Translations under genes and position numbers: made by a program
Shown: in pieces, positions 1-6,330 of the stretch
How positions within the stretch are numbered: position 1 is the stretch's first letter
How the letters are laid out: every line of letters begins with the position of its first letter
Source: JAIVJN01 sp036732565
GTDB lineage: Bacteria; Acidobacteriota; Vicinamibacteria; Vicinamibacterales; UBA2999
Direction of reading: 5' to 3'
Length of the DNA stretch: 13,028 nt
Assembly (NCBI GenBank): GCA_036732565.1
Contig: DAINCF010000179.1
Span: 1-13,028 of the forward strand
Notes under the pieces: model-generated
Seen by the model: the letters and a program-made list of their open reading frames with translations, nothing else
Databases searched by the model: none
What the model was told of the DNA's origin: nothing

Positions 1-492
1 GCGACCGTTCGCCGCCGCCGCGCGGGCCTCGAGCCGCCACACGTCGATGACATCGAAGGCGAAGTCCACGAGCAGCGTCGCGGCTTCGACGAAGTAGCCC
101 TGGCCCCAGTGCGCCGAGCCGATCACGAAGCCCCACTCCGCCGTGGCAAAGCTCGAATCCATGGCGCGCAGCTGGAACATGCCGATGGCCTCGTCGCTGC
201 CGCGCAGGGTCAACGCGAAGCACGCGGCGCGACCGGCTTCGCGCTCGGCGCGCGCCCAGCCGATGAATCGCTCGATGGCGCTCACGCTGCCGGGTTGCGG
301 CGTGATGAAACGAGACACTTCCTCGGGGCTGACCGCGGCGAGCAACGCCGCCGCGTCGGTGACCTCGAGCTCCCTGAGCTGGATGCGGCGCCCGACGAGC
401 GCCGGTAATGAGGTACGCCAGTCCACCGAAGGCGTCGACGGCCGACGCCCGCGAACAGGCAAAGACACAGGGATGGGTCGCATGTGATTCAT
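1..492 (-). CDS. GNAT family N-acetyltransferase, RimJ/RimL type (C-terminus cut by window edge)
   Basis: This is the first 164 codons of a minus-strand gene that runs off the left edge. The protein reads as a RimJ/RimL-like GNAT enzyme, a family that moves an acetyl group from acetyl-CoA to the N-terminus of ribosomal proteins or to small molecules. After a basic leader of about 30 residues, the fold starts with a strand of type GRRIQLRELEVTDAAALL. The acetyl-CoA loop region reads EWGFVIGSAHWGQGYFVEAA, where the usual RGxGxA element has become WGQGYFVEA, as is common in this subfamily. It is followed by a segment of type RLEARAAAANGR. The start at 492 is chosen because AGGAAG (complement of 500-505) lies 7 nt upstream; an in-frame ATG at 483 has poorer spacing. 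The gene follows fabH on the same strand but is separated by about 470 bp, so it is probably a separate transcript. The acceptor substrate cannot be told. Confidence 0.85.
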   Translation of the reverse strand, partial: MNHMRPIPVSLPVRGRRPSTPSVDWRTSLPALVGRRIQLRELEVTDAAALLAAVSPEEVSRFITPQPGSVSAIERFIGWARAEREAGRAACFALTLRGSDEAIGMFQLRAMDSSFATAEWGFVIGSAHWGQGYFVEAATLLVDFAFDVIDVWRLEARAAAANGR

Positions 493-641
493 AGCGGCGC
501 TTCCTACTGAGATTTCGAGGGACGGACGAACAGCGAGAACGAGAGCATCACGGCGAACGACTTGAGCAAGCCGCTCGCCACGTGCGCCGCTGGCGCGCAA
601 AACCGCGCCAAAACGGCGAACTAAGGTGCACAAAGGGACTG

Positions 642-663
642 CAAAGACCGATATGCGTCTTTG
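642..663. promoter_or_regulatory. Perfect 7-bp inverted repeat, operator- or hairpin-like
   Basis: CAAAGAC (642-648) and its exact complement GTCTTTG (657-663) are separated by 8 nt. The spacing fits either a dimeric helix-turn-helix operator or an RNA hairpin. It lies 150 nt upstream of the GNAT start on the minus strand. There is no strong U-tract, so it does not look like a classical terminator. Its role is not determined. Confidence 0.35.
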
Positions 664-789
664 ACGGCTTTTAGCGCAGTGATCTGTTTTGGAACAACAA
701 TTCGGCCTGGAGGGCTTTTGGCAGGTTCTAACTTACTGAATCAATGATGTTTAATCGAAGATGGTCTGATAAGAGACATACAGGCCAGA

Positions 790-806
790 GTGCCCTATTA
801 GGGCAC
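790..806. promoter_or_regulatory. 17-bp perfect palindrome, operator-like
   Basis: GTGCCCTA (790-797), a central T, then TAGGGCAC (799-806) form a perfect 8-bp inverted repeat with a 1-nt centre inside the AT-rich part of the spacer. The symmetry and near-zero spacer favour a protein-binding site over an RNA hairpin. The nearest genes are the fabH 3' end and, farther away, the GNAT start. No cognate regulator is present in the window. Confidence 0.35.
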
Positions 807-921
807 AGTTGGTGCAATCGCTTGTGTTTACTTGACTTAGCGCCCAGCTGGGGCGAAGGATGGACGAGCGAAGTGCCGAAACAGCACAAAACGCTTCTCG
901 GCATCCGCTGCCGGAGATCGC

Positions 922-949
922 GAAAACTGCCGTGCGGCACCGGCGCACG
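922..949 (-). terminator. Possible terminator after fabH
   Basis: Starting 13 nt past the fabH stop, the minus strand carries CGTGCG, a 7-nt loop and CGCACG (plus-strand positions 931-949). After a few further bases comes a short TTTT. The stem is only 6 bp and the T-run is short and offset, so this is a weak intrinsic-terminator candidate. It does lie where the yebC-ruv-fabH transcript would be expected to end. Confidence 0.3.
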
Positions 950-961
950 ATCGGAGTTCTT

Positions 962-1957
962 TCAGCACGACCAACGCACCAAGACCGATCCCACGGTGAA
1001 CCCGGCGCCGACCGACGTCAGCAGCACGAGATCGCCGCGCTTCAGTCGACCATCCTGCACCGCATCGTTCAGCGCCAAGGGAATGGTCGCCGCCGTGGTG
1101 TTGCCGAAGCGTTCGATGTTGATCACGACTTTCTCTTCCGGCAGGCCCAGCCGTTCGGCCGCCGACGTGATGATGCGCCGGTTCGCCTGATGCGACACGA
1201 ACAGATCCAGATCGGTTGCCGCAATGCCGTTGCGCTGCAGCAGCCGCTCGCAGATGTCGCCGGTCTGGCGCACCGCGAACTTGAAGACCGTCTGCCCCTC
1301 TTGCTTCACGTAATGCAGCCGCTGATCCACGGTCTCGTGGGACGCGGGCTTGGCGCTGCCGCCCGCCGGCATACAGAGCGCCGGACCGCCACCGCCATCG
1401 ACGACGTGCTCGAAGTCCAGGATGCCGAGCGACTCATCGTCCGACGGCCCGAGCACGACGGCGCCGGCGCCGTCGCCGAACAGCACGCACGTCGCGCGAT
1501 CGGTGTAGTCGATGATGCTGGACATCACATCCGCGCCGATCACCAGCACGGTCTTGGCGCCGCCCGATGAGACGATCTGACTCCCGACCGTCAAGGCGTA
1601 GGTGAACGCCGAGCACGCAGCCGACAAATCGAACCCCCACGCCCGGCTCGCGCCAATCTTGTGCTGCACCAGACACGCCGTGCTCGGAAACAGCATATCG
1701 GGCGTCACCGTGCCGACGATGATCACGTCGACGTCCTTCGGCGTGAGTCCCGCCTTCAACAGCGCCGCGAGGGCGGCTTCCTTCGCGAGATCCGACGTGG
1801 CCACCCCGGGCTCGACGATGTGCCGCTCGCGAATGCCGGTGCGCTGCAGAATCCACTCGTTGGAGGTCTCGACCATCTTCTCGAGGTCGGCGTTCGTGAG
1901 CAGTTTGGGTGGGACGTAGGTTGCCAGGCTCTTGATCGCAGCACGCCGAGTCGTCAA
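962..1957 (-). CDS. fabH: 3-oxoacyl-ACP synthase III (FabH, KAS III)
   Basis: FabH starts type II fatty-acid synthesis in the cytoplasm by condensing acetyl-CoA, or a branched short acyl-CoA, with malonyl-ACP. The 331-residue protein has the usual length and the full catalytic triad: Cys115 in DLSAACSAFTYAL, His256 in SHQANRRI and Asn286 in RFGNTTAA. It also has the GDGAGAVVLG segment (161-170) and the C-terminal GAGFTVGSVLVRW. The start is TTG at 1957. It overlaps the ruvB stop as TTGA, has AGGGGA about 5 nt upstream, and gives the normal FabH N-terminus; the next Met is at residue 28. fabH normally sits with plsX, fabD, fabG and acpP, so its place as the last gene of a ruv operon, probably translated by coupling to ruvB, is unusual. 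Primer chain preference cannot be read from sequence. Confidence 0.96.
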   Translation of the reverse strand: MTTRRAAIKSLATYVPPKLLTNADLEKMVETSNEWILQRTGIRERHIVEPGVATSDLAKEAALAALLKAGLTPKDVDVIIVGTVTPDMLFPSTACLVQHKIGASRAWGFDLSAACSAFTYALTVGSQIVSSGGAKTVLVIGADVMSSIIDYTDRATCVLFGDGAGAVVLGPSDDESLGILDFEHVVDGGGGPALCMPAGGSAKPASHETVDQRLHYVKQEGQTVFKFAVRQTGDICERLLQRNGIAATDLDLFVSHQANRRIITSAAERLGLPEEKVVINIERFGNTTAATIPLALNDAVQDGRLKRGDLVLLTSVGAGFTVGSVLVRWSC

Positions 1958-2967
1958 AAGAGTCCCCTTCCGGGCATGGGCCGCCCGAAGTATTCATACG
2001 CGCGCGGCGTGGCGATGCGGCCACGCGACGTGCGTTCCAGGAAGCCAAGTTGAATGAGAAACGGCTCGTGGATATCCTCGATGGCGTCGGGCTCCTCGCC
2101 CAGCGCCGCGGCGAGGCTGTTGATCCCCACGGGACCACCGCTGAACTTCTCGATGATGCTCGTCAGCAGCCGACGATCGACCTCGTCGAAGCCATGCTCG
2201 TCGACCTCCAACATCCCGAGCGCCGCCCGCGCGACCTCCAGCGTCACCTGGCCATCGGCGCGCACCTGTGCGTAATCGCGGACGCGACGGAGCAGCCGGT
2301 TCGCGATGCGCGGCGTCCCGCGCGATCGACCCGCGATCTCCACGGCCGCATCGTCGGTGATGGCAACGCCGAGAATGCGACTCGACCGCCGGACGATGGT
2401 CTCGAGCGCCGCGGCTGAGTAGAAGTCGAGCCGATGGACGATGCCGAAGCGCGCGCGGAGCGGCGAGGTCAACAGCCCCGTCCGCGTCGTCGCCCCGACG
2501 AGCGTGAAAGGCTCCAGCGGCACCTTGACCGATCGCGCGCCAGGCCCCTGCCCGATCACGATGTCGAGCTCGAAGTCTTCCATCGCCGGGTAGAGGATCT
2601 CCTCGATGACCGGTGACAAGCGGTGAATCTCGTCGATGAACAAGACCTCGCGCAGCTGCAGGTTCGAGAGAATGCCGGCGAGGTCTCCAGGTTTCTCGAT
2701 GACCGGGCCCGACGTCGTCCGCACCGATACGCCCAGCTCGTTGCCGATGACGTGCGCCAGCGTCGTCTTGCCGAGTCCGGGTGGGCCGTAGAGCAGGACG
2801 TGATCGAGAGCCTCGCCGCGCTGGCGCGCGGCCTGAATGGAGACCGAGAGGTTCTCGCGGACGCGCTCCTGTCCGATGTAGTCGTCGAGCCGGCGCGGGC
2901 GCAGCCCGGCTTCGTACTGCAGGTCCTCGTCGACCTGAGCGCCGGACACCAGGCGCGGATCCGTCAT
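1954..2967 (-). CDS. ruvB: Holliday junction branch-migration ATPase RuvB
   Basis: RuvB is the AAA+ motor that forms hexameric rings on two arms of a RuvA-bound Holliday junction and drives branch migration. The 337-residue protein is of normal length. It has Walker A GPPGLGKTT at 61-69, Walker B LFIDE at 109-113 followed by IHRL, sensor 1 GATTR at 158-162, and the arginine-finger region SPLRARFG around residue 172. The C-terminal winged-helix domain ends in a typical RGRIATPRAYEYFG segment. The ATG start overlaps the ruvA stop as ATGA, and its own stop overlaps the fabH TTG start. Order ruvC-ruvA-ruvB in one strand block is a common bacterial arrangement. Confidence 0.98.
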   Translation of the reverse strand: MTDPRLVSGAQVDEDLQYEAGLRPRRLDDYIGQERVRENLSVSIQAARQRGEALDHVLLYGPPGLGKTTLAHVIGNELGVSVRTTSGPVIEKPGDLAGILSNLQLREVLFIDEIHRLSPVIEEILYPAMEDFELDIVIGQGPGARSVKVPLEPFTLVGATTRTGLLTSPLRARFGIVHRLDFYSAAALETIVRRSSRILGVAITDDAAVEIAGRSRGTPRIANRLLRRVRDYAQVRADGQVTLEVARAALGMLEVDEHGFDEVDRRLLTSIIEKFSGGPVGINSLAAALGEEPDAIEDIHEPFLIQLGFLERTSRGRIATPRAYEYFGRPMPGRGLF

Positions 2968-3566
2968 GCGCGCGCCAACTCCTTCAGCGCGCTCCGCAGC
3001 GCGCGCTCGAAGTCGGGCGTGTCGTCCTCGCCGAGCATCCGATCGAGCACCTTGTCCACTGCCTGCCGATGGTACCCGAGATTGATGAGCGCAGACGTCA
3101 GATCGTCGCGCAGCACGTCACCGGCCGACAACGGCGGCGCCGTACCGATCGCCGCCTCGAGCGCCTTCGGCAGGCGATCGCGCAACTCGACGCAGATGCG
3201 CTCGGCGGTCTTCTTGCCGACGCCGGGAATGCCCGTCAAGCGCGCGACGTCCCCGCGCTGAATCGCGGCGACGAGATCGCGCGGCTCCATGCCCGACAGG
3301 ACCGAGAGCGCGAGCTTCGGCCCGATGCCACTGACACCGATCAACCGATCGAAGACCGCGAGCTCCAGCGGCGTGAGAAAGCCATACAGTGCCAGCTGGT
3401 CTTCGCGCACGTGAGTATGAATGCGAAGCACGACCTCCGTGCCTGGCTCGCCGAGGCTGTAGAACGTCGAGAGCGGCACGGCGACATCGTACCCGACACC
3501 GGACACATCGAGGATCACGCGGTTGGCCTGCTTCTCCAGCACACGACCGCGGAGCACCGCAATCAT
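2964..3566 (-). CDS. ruvA: Holliday junction DNA-binding protein RuvA
   Basis: RuvA is the tetrameric protein that holds the four-way junction in a square-planar form and loads RuvB. The 200-residue length is normal. An OB-fold N-terminal domain (MIAVLRGRVLEK onward, with VSGVGYDV at 21-28) is followed by two helix-hairpin-helix motifs, LIGVSGIGPKLALSVL at about 75-90 and LTGIPGVGKKTAERI at about 110-124. A flexible linker then leads to the C-terminal RuvB-contacting domain (about 150-200, DLTSALINLGY). The ATG overlaps the ruvC stop and the TGA overlaps the ruvB start, each by four bases, so translation is probably coupled through the three subunits. Confidence 0.98.
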   Translation of the reverse strand: MIAVLRGRVLEKQANRVILDVSGVGYDVAVPLSTFYSLGEPGTEVVLRIHTHVREDQLALYGFLTPLELAVFDRLIGVSGIGPKLALSVLSGMEPRDLVAAIQRGDVARLTGIPGVGKKTAERICVELRDRLPKALEAAIGTAPPLSAGDVLRDDLTSALINLGYHRQAVDKVLDRMLGEDDTPDFERALRSALKELARA

Positions 3567-4132
3567 GAATCGGCCCGCGGCCGATACTGGCGCCAGCTCT
3601 TGACCGCGGCGGTCAGGCGAGTGCTCGGCGATCCCTTCGCGGCATCGCGGGCGAGGCCCGACAGGGGCGCGGCATGCAAGTGGCAGATGGCGACCGCAAG
3701 GGCATCAGCCGCATCGTGAGGCGAAGGCACGCGATCGAGCCCGAGCAGCAGCTTGACCATCTGCTGCACCTGCGGCTTCTCCGCTCGACCGTACCCGACG
3801 ACGGCACGTTTGATCTCGGCGGGCGTGTACTCGATGACCGACAGGCCCGCCTCGACGGCGGCGAGCATCGCGACACCGCGCGCGTGCCCCAGCTTCAACG
3901 CGCTGCGCACGTTCACTGCATGAAACAGGTTTTCGATCACGACGCAATCGGGACGACACTCGGCAATGAGCGTAGAGAGTTGGCGATGGATCGCGCCCAG
4001 CTTGTCAGGGAAGGTATCCGACGCGCGCGTCCGCACCGCCCCGCAGAGCACGAGACGGTGCCGCCGGCCATCGCTGTCCACACAGCCGTAGCCGGTGCGC
4101 TCGGAGCCGGGGTCGATGCCGAACACTCTCAC
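3563..4132 (-). CDS. ruvC: Crossover junction endodeoxyribonuclease RuvC
   Basis: RuvC is the dimeric, Mg2+-dependent resolvase that nicks Holliday junctions symmetrically. The 189-residue protein has the RNase H-like fold with its acidic catalytic residues in place: Asp7 in GIDPGSERTGYG, Glu67 in VVIENLF, and Asp140 and Asp143 in PHDAADALAVA. The start is GTG at 4132. It overlaps the yebC TGA as GTGA and gives the canonical MRVFGIDPG N-terminus. The C-terminal tail of about 30 residues past the last helix is basic and serine-rich and is probably disordered. Junction cleavage is coordinated with RuvAB, which is encoded next in the same operon. Confidence 0.97.
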   Translation of the reverse strand: MRVFGIDPGSERTGYGCVDSDGRRHRLVLCGAVRTRASDTFPDKLGAIHRQLSTLIAECRPDCVVIENLFHAVNVRSALKLGHARGVAMLAAVEAGLSVIEYTPAEIKRAVVGYGRAEKPQVQQMVKLLLGLDRVPSPHDAADALAVAICHLHAAPLSGLARDAAKGSPSTRLTAAVKSWRQYRPRADS

Positions 4133-4878
4133 GCCAGCGAGGCCTCGATCTCCTTCTCCTCGATGTCGAAGTTCGACCAGACGTGCTTCACATCGTCGTG
4201 CTCGTCGAGCGATTCCATCAGCCTCACCATCTGATTGGCTTCCTTGCCGGTGAGCTTGACGTAGTTCTGCGGCAGCATCGCGACCTCGGCGGAGGCGGGC
4301 TCGACGCCAAGGTTCTTCACGGCCTCGCGCACGGATTCGAACTCGGACGGTTCGCTGAGGATCTCCCAGCTGTCCCCATCGTCCCGCACGTCTTCGGCCC
4401 CGGCCTCGAGCGACGCGTTCAGGAGCTTCTCTTCGTCCGCCGCGCTCTTGTCGACCACGATGTAGCCCTTCTTGGTGAACATCCAGGCCACGGAGTTACT
4501 GGCGCCCAGGTTGCCGCTATGCTTTTCGAGCATGTGCCGCAGCTCGCCAACCGTGCGGTTCTTGTTGTCGGTCAGCGTCTCGATGATGAGCGCCGCGCCA
4601 CCGGGACCGTACCCCTCGTAGGTGATCTCCTCGTAGGTCACGCCGGGCAGCTCACCGGTGCCGCGCTGGATCGCCTTCTTGATGTTGTCGGCCGGCATGT
4701 TGACTGACTTGGCCTCGGCGATGATCGTGCGCAGGCGCGGGTTGGCGCCGGGATCGCCGCCGCCGTTGCGCGCGGCGACCGTCAGTTCCTTGATGATGCG
4801 CGTGAAGACCTTGCCGCGCTTGGCGTCGGCCGCGCCCTTCTTGTGTTTGATCGTGTGCCACTTGGAATGGCCTGACAT
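4129..4878 (-). CDS. yebC: YebC/PmpR/TACO1 family protein
   Basis: This family was long annotated as a transcriptional regulator. More recent work links it to translation, where it helps ribosomes through difficult stretches such as polyproline. The 249-residue protein begins MSGHSKWHTIKHKKGAADAK, the family signature, and keeps NMPADNIKKAIQRG (60-73), YEGYGPGG (88-94) and TDNKNRT (103-109), ending near VWSNFDIEE. An open frame extends 42 codons further upstream, but the start at 4878 is chosen because it gives the conserved N-terminus and has GGAG 7 nt upstream. yebC directly before ruvC is a widespread arrangement, and here the two overlap by four bases. An extended -10-like box lies about 40 nt upstream. 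Confidence 0.97.
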   Translation of the reverse strand: MSGHSKWHTIKHKKGAADAKRGKVFTRIIKELTVAARNGGGDPGANPRLRTIIAEAKSVNMPADNIKKAIQRGTGELPGVTYEEITYEGYGPGGAALIIETLTDNKNRTVGELRHMLEKHSGNLGASNSVAWMFTKKGYIVVDKSAADEEKLLNASLEAGAEDVRDDGDSWEILSEPSEFESVREAVKNLGVEPASAEVAMLPQNYVKLTGKEANQMVRLMESLDEHDDVKHVWSNFDIEEKEIEASLA

Positions 4879-4918
4879 GCGACAGCTCCAAACTGATGAG
4901 AAACGTAAAGGACTCTGT

Positions 4919-4927
4919 AGTTTAGCA
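4919..4927 (-). promoter_or_regulatory. Candidate extended -10 promoter of yebC-ruvCAB-fabH
   Basis: On the minus strand TGCTAAACT matches an extended -10 (TGnTAtAaT-like). It would place the transcript start near 4912 and give a leader of about 34 nt with a Shine-Dalgarno site. The -35 position at 17-bp spacing (TACCTG, complement of 4942-4947) is poor and falls inside the left arm of the inverted repeat at 4939-5010. This is a pattern match only. Confidence 0.35.
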
Positions 4928-4938
4928 CCGGCCCGGCA

Positions 4939-5010
4939 GGGCAGGTAGGGCTGGTCGGGCGGGGAATCGAGCTTTTCCGGACCCACCCGATCGACCAGAC
5001 CCACCTGTCC
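4939..5010. repeat. Imperfect 25-bp inverted repeat between methyltransferase and yebC
   Basis: The arm at 4939-4963 and the complement of 4986-5010 agree at 20 of 25 positions, around a 22-nt loop. The sequence is built from low-complexity GGT/GGG/CTGGTCG words. The right arm reaches the first base of the methyltransferase stop codon, and the left arm covers the putative -35 of the yebC promoter. There is no U-tract for a classical terminator. It looks like a dispersed intergenic repeat. Confidence 0.6.
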
Positions 5011-5783
5011 TAGCTGCCCTTGCGCGCCAGCAGGATCCAGACCTCGGCGCGCGGGTCCCAGGGGCCTCCCTGGTAGTCGCCGAGGAGCGCTGAGACTTCG
5101 AGTCCGGCCTTGTCCAGGCGGCGCGACATCTGCGGCACCGACAGCGTGCGGAAGGCCAGCGTGAATGTCTTCCGCTGCGTCTGCGCGCCCGCCTTCTGAA
5201 CGAACTCCTGATCGAACAGCGTCAAGCGGCGCGCGCGATCCTGGCGTACGGATTCCACCAGCGTGATGTGCGGCCCGCCGCGGCCGAGGCGGCCGCGCAG
5301 GCTGATTCGGCGGCGATACTCGCGCCAGGATGGCAGATCGGCAACCAGCTCCAGGCCGAGCGTCCCACCAGGCGCCAGCACGCGATGGACGGCCTCCAGC
5401 GTGCGCGCGAGATCCGCCTCCTTGAGGAGCGATTGCAGGATGCCGTAGGGCGCGAGCACCAACGGAAACGTCTCGTCGGGAAACGGTAGATGACGGATGT
5501 CACCGCGCACCAGACGTGCGCGATCGGGGAGCCTGGCGCGACGCAGCCGCGTGCGCGCTCGCGCCAGCATCGGTTCCGAGCGATCGATGCCGACCATCGT
5601 CGCCCCGGCACGGGCCAGCGGCAGCGTCACGCGACCAGTCCCGCACCCCAACTCCAGCACGGCTCCGTCGACCGGGGCGACGAGCCGGCGCCAGAACGGC
5701 ACATCCCGGCGCCCCAGCGTTTGCGCGTTTTCCCAGTCGTAGAACGGGGCGTAATCATCCCACCCGTGCCAACCCTCTGCCAT
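5010..5783 (-). CDS. Class I SAM-dependent methyltransferase
   Basis: This is a cytoplasmic methyltransferase of the Methyltransf_25/11 type; the substrate is unknown. In the 257-residue form, motif I is VLELGCGTGRV (about 42-52), the acidic end of strand 2 is GIDRSEPML (65-73), motif II is RGDIRHLPFPDETFPLVLAP (93-112), and a post-motif APGGTLGLEL follows at 137-146. The N-terminal DDYAPFYDWENAQ helix is typical of small-molecule methyltransferases. The start at 5783 has GAGG 9 nt upstream. A second in-frame ATG at 5837 would add 18 residues made of a 7-residue repeat (KPQASNL, KPQASRP) encoded by spacer repeat DNA. I prefer the shorter form because conservation should begin at the DDYAPFYD helix. 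It is followed after 131 bp by yebC, which seems to have its own promoter. Confidence 0.88.
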   Translation of the reverse strand: MAEGWHGWDDYAPFYDWENAQTLGRRDVPFWRRLVAPVDGAVLELGCGTGRVTLPLARAGATMVGIDRSEPMLARARTRLRRARLPDRARLVRGDIRHLPFPDETFPLVLAPYGILQSLLKEADLARTLEAVHRVLAPGGTLGLELVADLPSWREYRRRISLRGRLGRGGPHITLVESVRQDRARRLTLFDQEFVQKAGAQTQRKTFTLAFRTLSVPQMSRRLDKAGLEVSALLGDYQGGPWDPRAEVWILLARKGS

Positions 5784-5837
5784 GGGCTTGGGCCTCGAGG
5801 CCTGAGGCTTGAGGTTCGAGGCCTGGGGCTTGGGCAT
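5784..5837. repeat. 21-bp tandem repeat in the divergent methyltransferase/thioesterase spacer
   Basis: CGAGGCCTGAGGCTT at 5796-5810 recurs with one change as CGAGGCCTGGGGCTT at 5817-5831, a 21-bp period. GGGCTTGGGC occurs at both ends (5784-5793 and 5826-5835), giving about 2.5 copies. The 21-bp period keeps the reading frame, so the minus strand reads as a 7-residue repeat if the upstream ATG of the methyltransferase is used. It occupies most of the 79-bp spacer between the divergent starts, where regulatory signals would be expected. Confidence 0.7.
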
Positions 5838-5843
5838 GGCGTC

Positions 5844-5849
5844 TAGAAT
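5844..5849 (+). promoter_or_regulatory. Candidate -10 box for the thioesterase gene
   Basis: TAGAAT matches the -10 consensus at five of six positions and would start transcription a few bases before the ATG at 5863. No good -35 is visible in the repeat upstream. The same bases on the other strand read TACATT (5852-5847), which could serve the methyltransferase gene. Weak support. Confidence 0.3.
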
Positions 5850-5862
5850 GTATCGTTTCCCG

Positions 5863-6321
5863 ATGCCCTTCTTCGTCATCCGCAAGAAAGTCCATTGGTC
5901 CGACAGCGATGCCGCCGGGATCGCGTGGTTCCCGAACTTCCTGGGATGGTTCGAGGATGCGGAGGAAGAGCTCTACGCGGCGCTCGGCAGGCCACGTCAG
6001 GCGCTCCTCGACGATCTCGCGTTCGCGATGCCGCGGGTCGAGGCGCACATCCGCTTCGCCTCGCCGGCGCGGCCCGGACAGACCGTGTGCATCGGCGTGG
6101 ACGCCGCCATCGTGAACCCGCGTCGCATGAAGTACACGTTCGAAATGCGTGATGACGCCACCGCACGTCTGATCGCGTCGGGAACAGTGCGAATCGCGTC
6201 CGTGAGCCTCGAGACCTTCACCCCGCGCGACTTCCCCGAAGAGATTGTGGCAATGATCAACGAGTTGCCGGCGCTGATCGAACGACAGAGCCGAGGCGAG
6301 ATCGAAATTCCGTGGACGTGA
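5863..6321 (+). CDS. Acyl-CoA thioesterase, YbgC/4-hydroxybenzoyl-CoA thioesterase hotdog family
   Basis: The 152-residue protein is a single hotdog domain that is expected to hydrolyse acyl-CoA thioesters in the cytoplasm. The family signature is near the N-terminus: VHWSDSDAAGIAWFPN (about 10-25), with Asp16 as the catalytic aspartate, followed by the long central helix NFLGWFEDAEEELYAAL. The later strands AHIRFASPARPGQTV and RMKYTFEMRDD fit the sheet. The start at 5863 gives the usual short lead to the signature. An in-frame ATG at 5848 would add MYRFP, and an earlier one would translate repeat DNA; no strong ribosome-binding site favours any. It is transcribed away from the methyltransferase, and its 3' end faces a large palindrome. 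Substrate chain length is not predictable. Confidence 0.87.
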   Translation: MPFFVIRKKVHWSDSDAAGIAWFPNFLGWFEDAEEELYAALGRPRQALLDDLAFAMPRVEAHIRFASPARPGQTVCIGVDAAIVNPRRMKYTFEMRDDATARLIASGTVRIASVSLETFTPRDFPEEIVAMINELPALIERQSRGEIEIPWT

Positions 6322-6330
6322 CCGAAACGA

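Larger units (their letters stand above)
493..961. other. Long intergenic spacer, AT-richer than its flanks, with inverted repeats
   Basis: No convincing gene is visible in this stretch. Short open frames exist on both strands, but their translations are cysteine- and serine-rich with no domain pattern. Roughly 640-830 is clearly poorer in GC than both flanking genes. It contains two clear inverted repeats (642-663 and 790-806) and a shorter 10-bp palindrome, CCCAGCTGGG, at 843-852. On the minus strand upstream of the GNAT gene, TTGTTC followed about 18 nt later by TAAAAG is a weak promoter candidate. The spacer may hold the GNAT promoter, decayed sequence, or both. Confidence 0.5.

Noticed and set aside
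505..620. Integron attC site next to an acetyltransferase gene
   Set aside because: GCGGCTTGCTCAAGTCGTT on the minus strand looks a little like an attC half, but no matching RYYYAAC and GTTRRRY core pair is present, and the neighbours are housekeeping genes.
728..948. Two short minus-strand open frames of 65-70 codons in the fabH/GNAT spacer
   Set aside because: They overlap in different frames, have no ribosome-binding site or family-like pattern and are crossed by the palindromes, so neither is supported as a gene.
860..1570. Plus-strand open frame of 236 codons
   Set aside because: It is antisense to fabH, which has an intact catalytic triad; the translation shows no domain pattern.
4879..5004. 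42-codon N-terminal extension of yebC
   Set aside because: It would translate the inverted repeat and promoter region, and the family always begins at the MSGHSKW-like motif, which has its own GGAG site.
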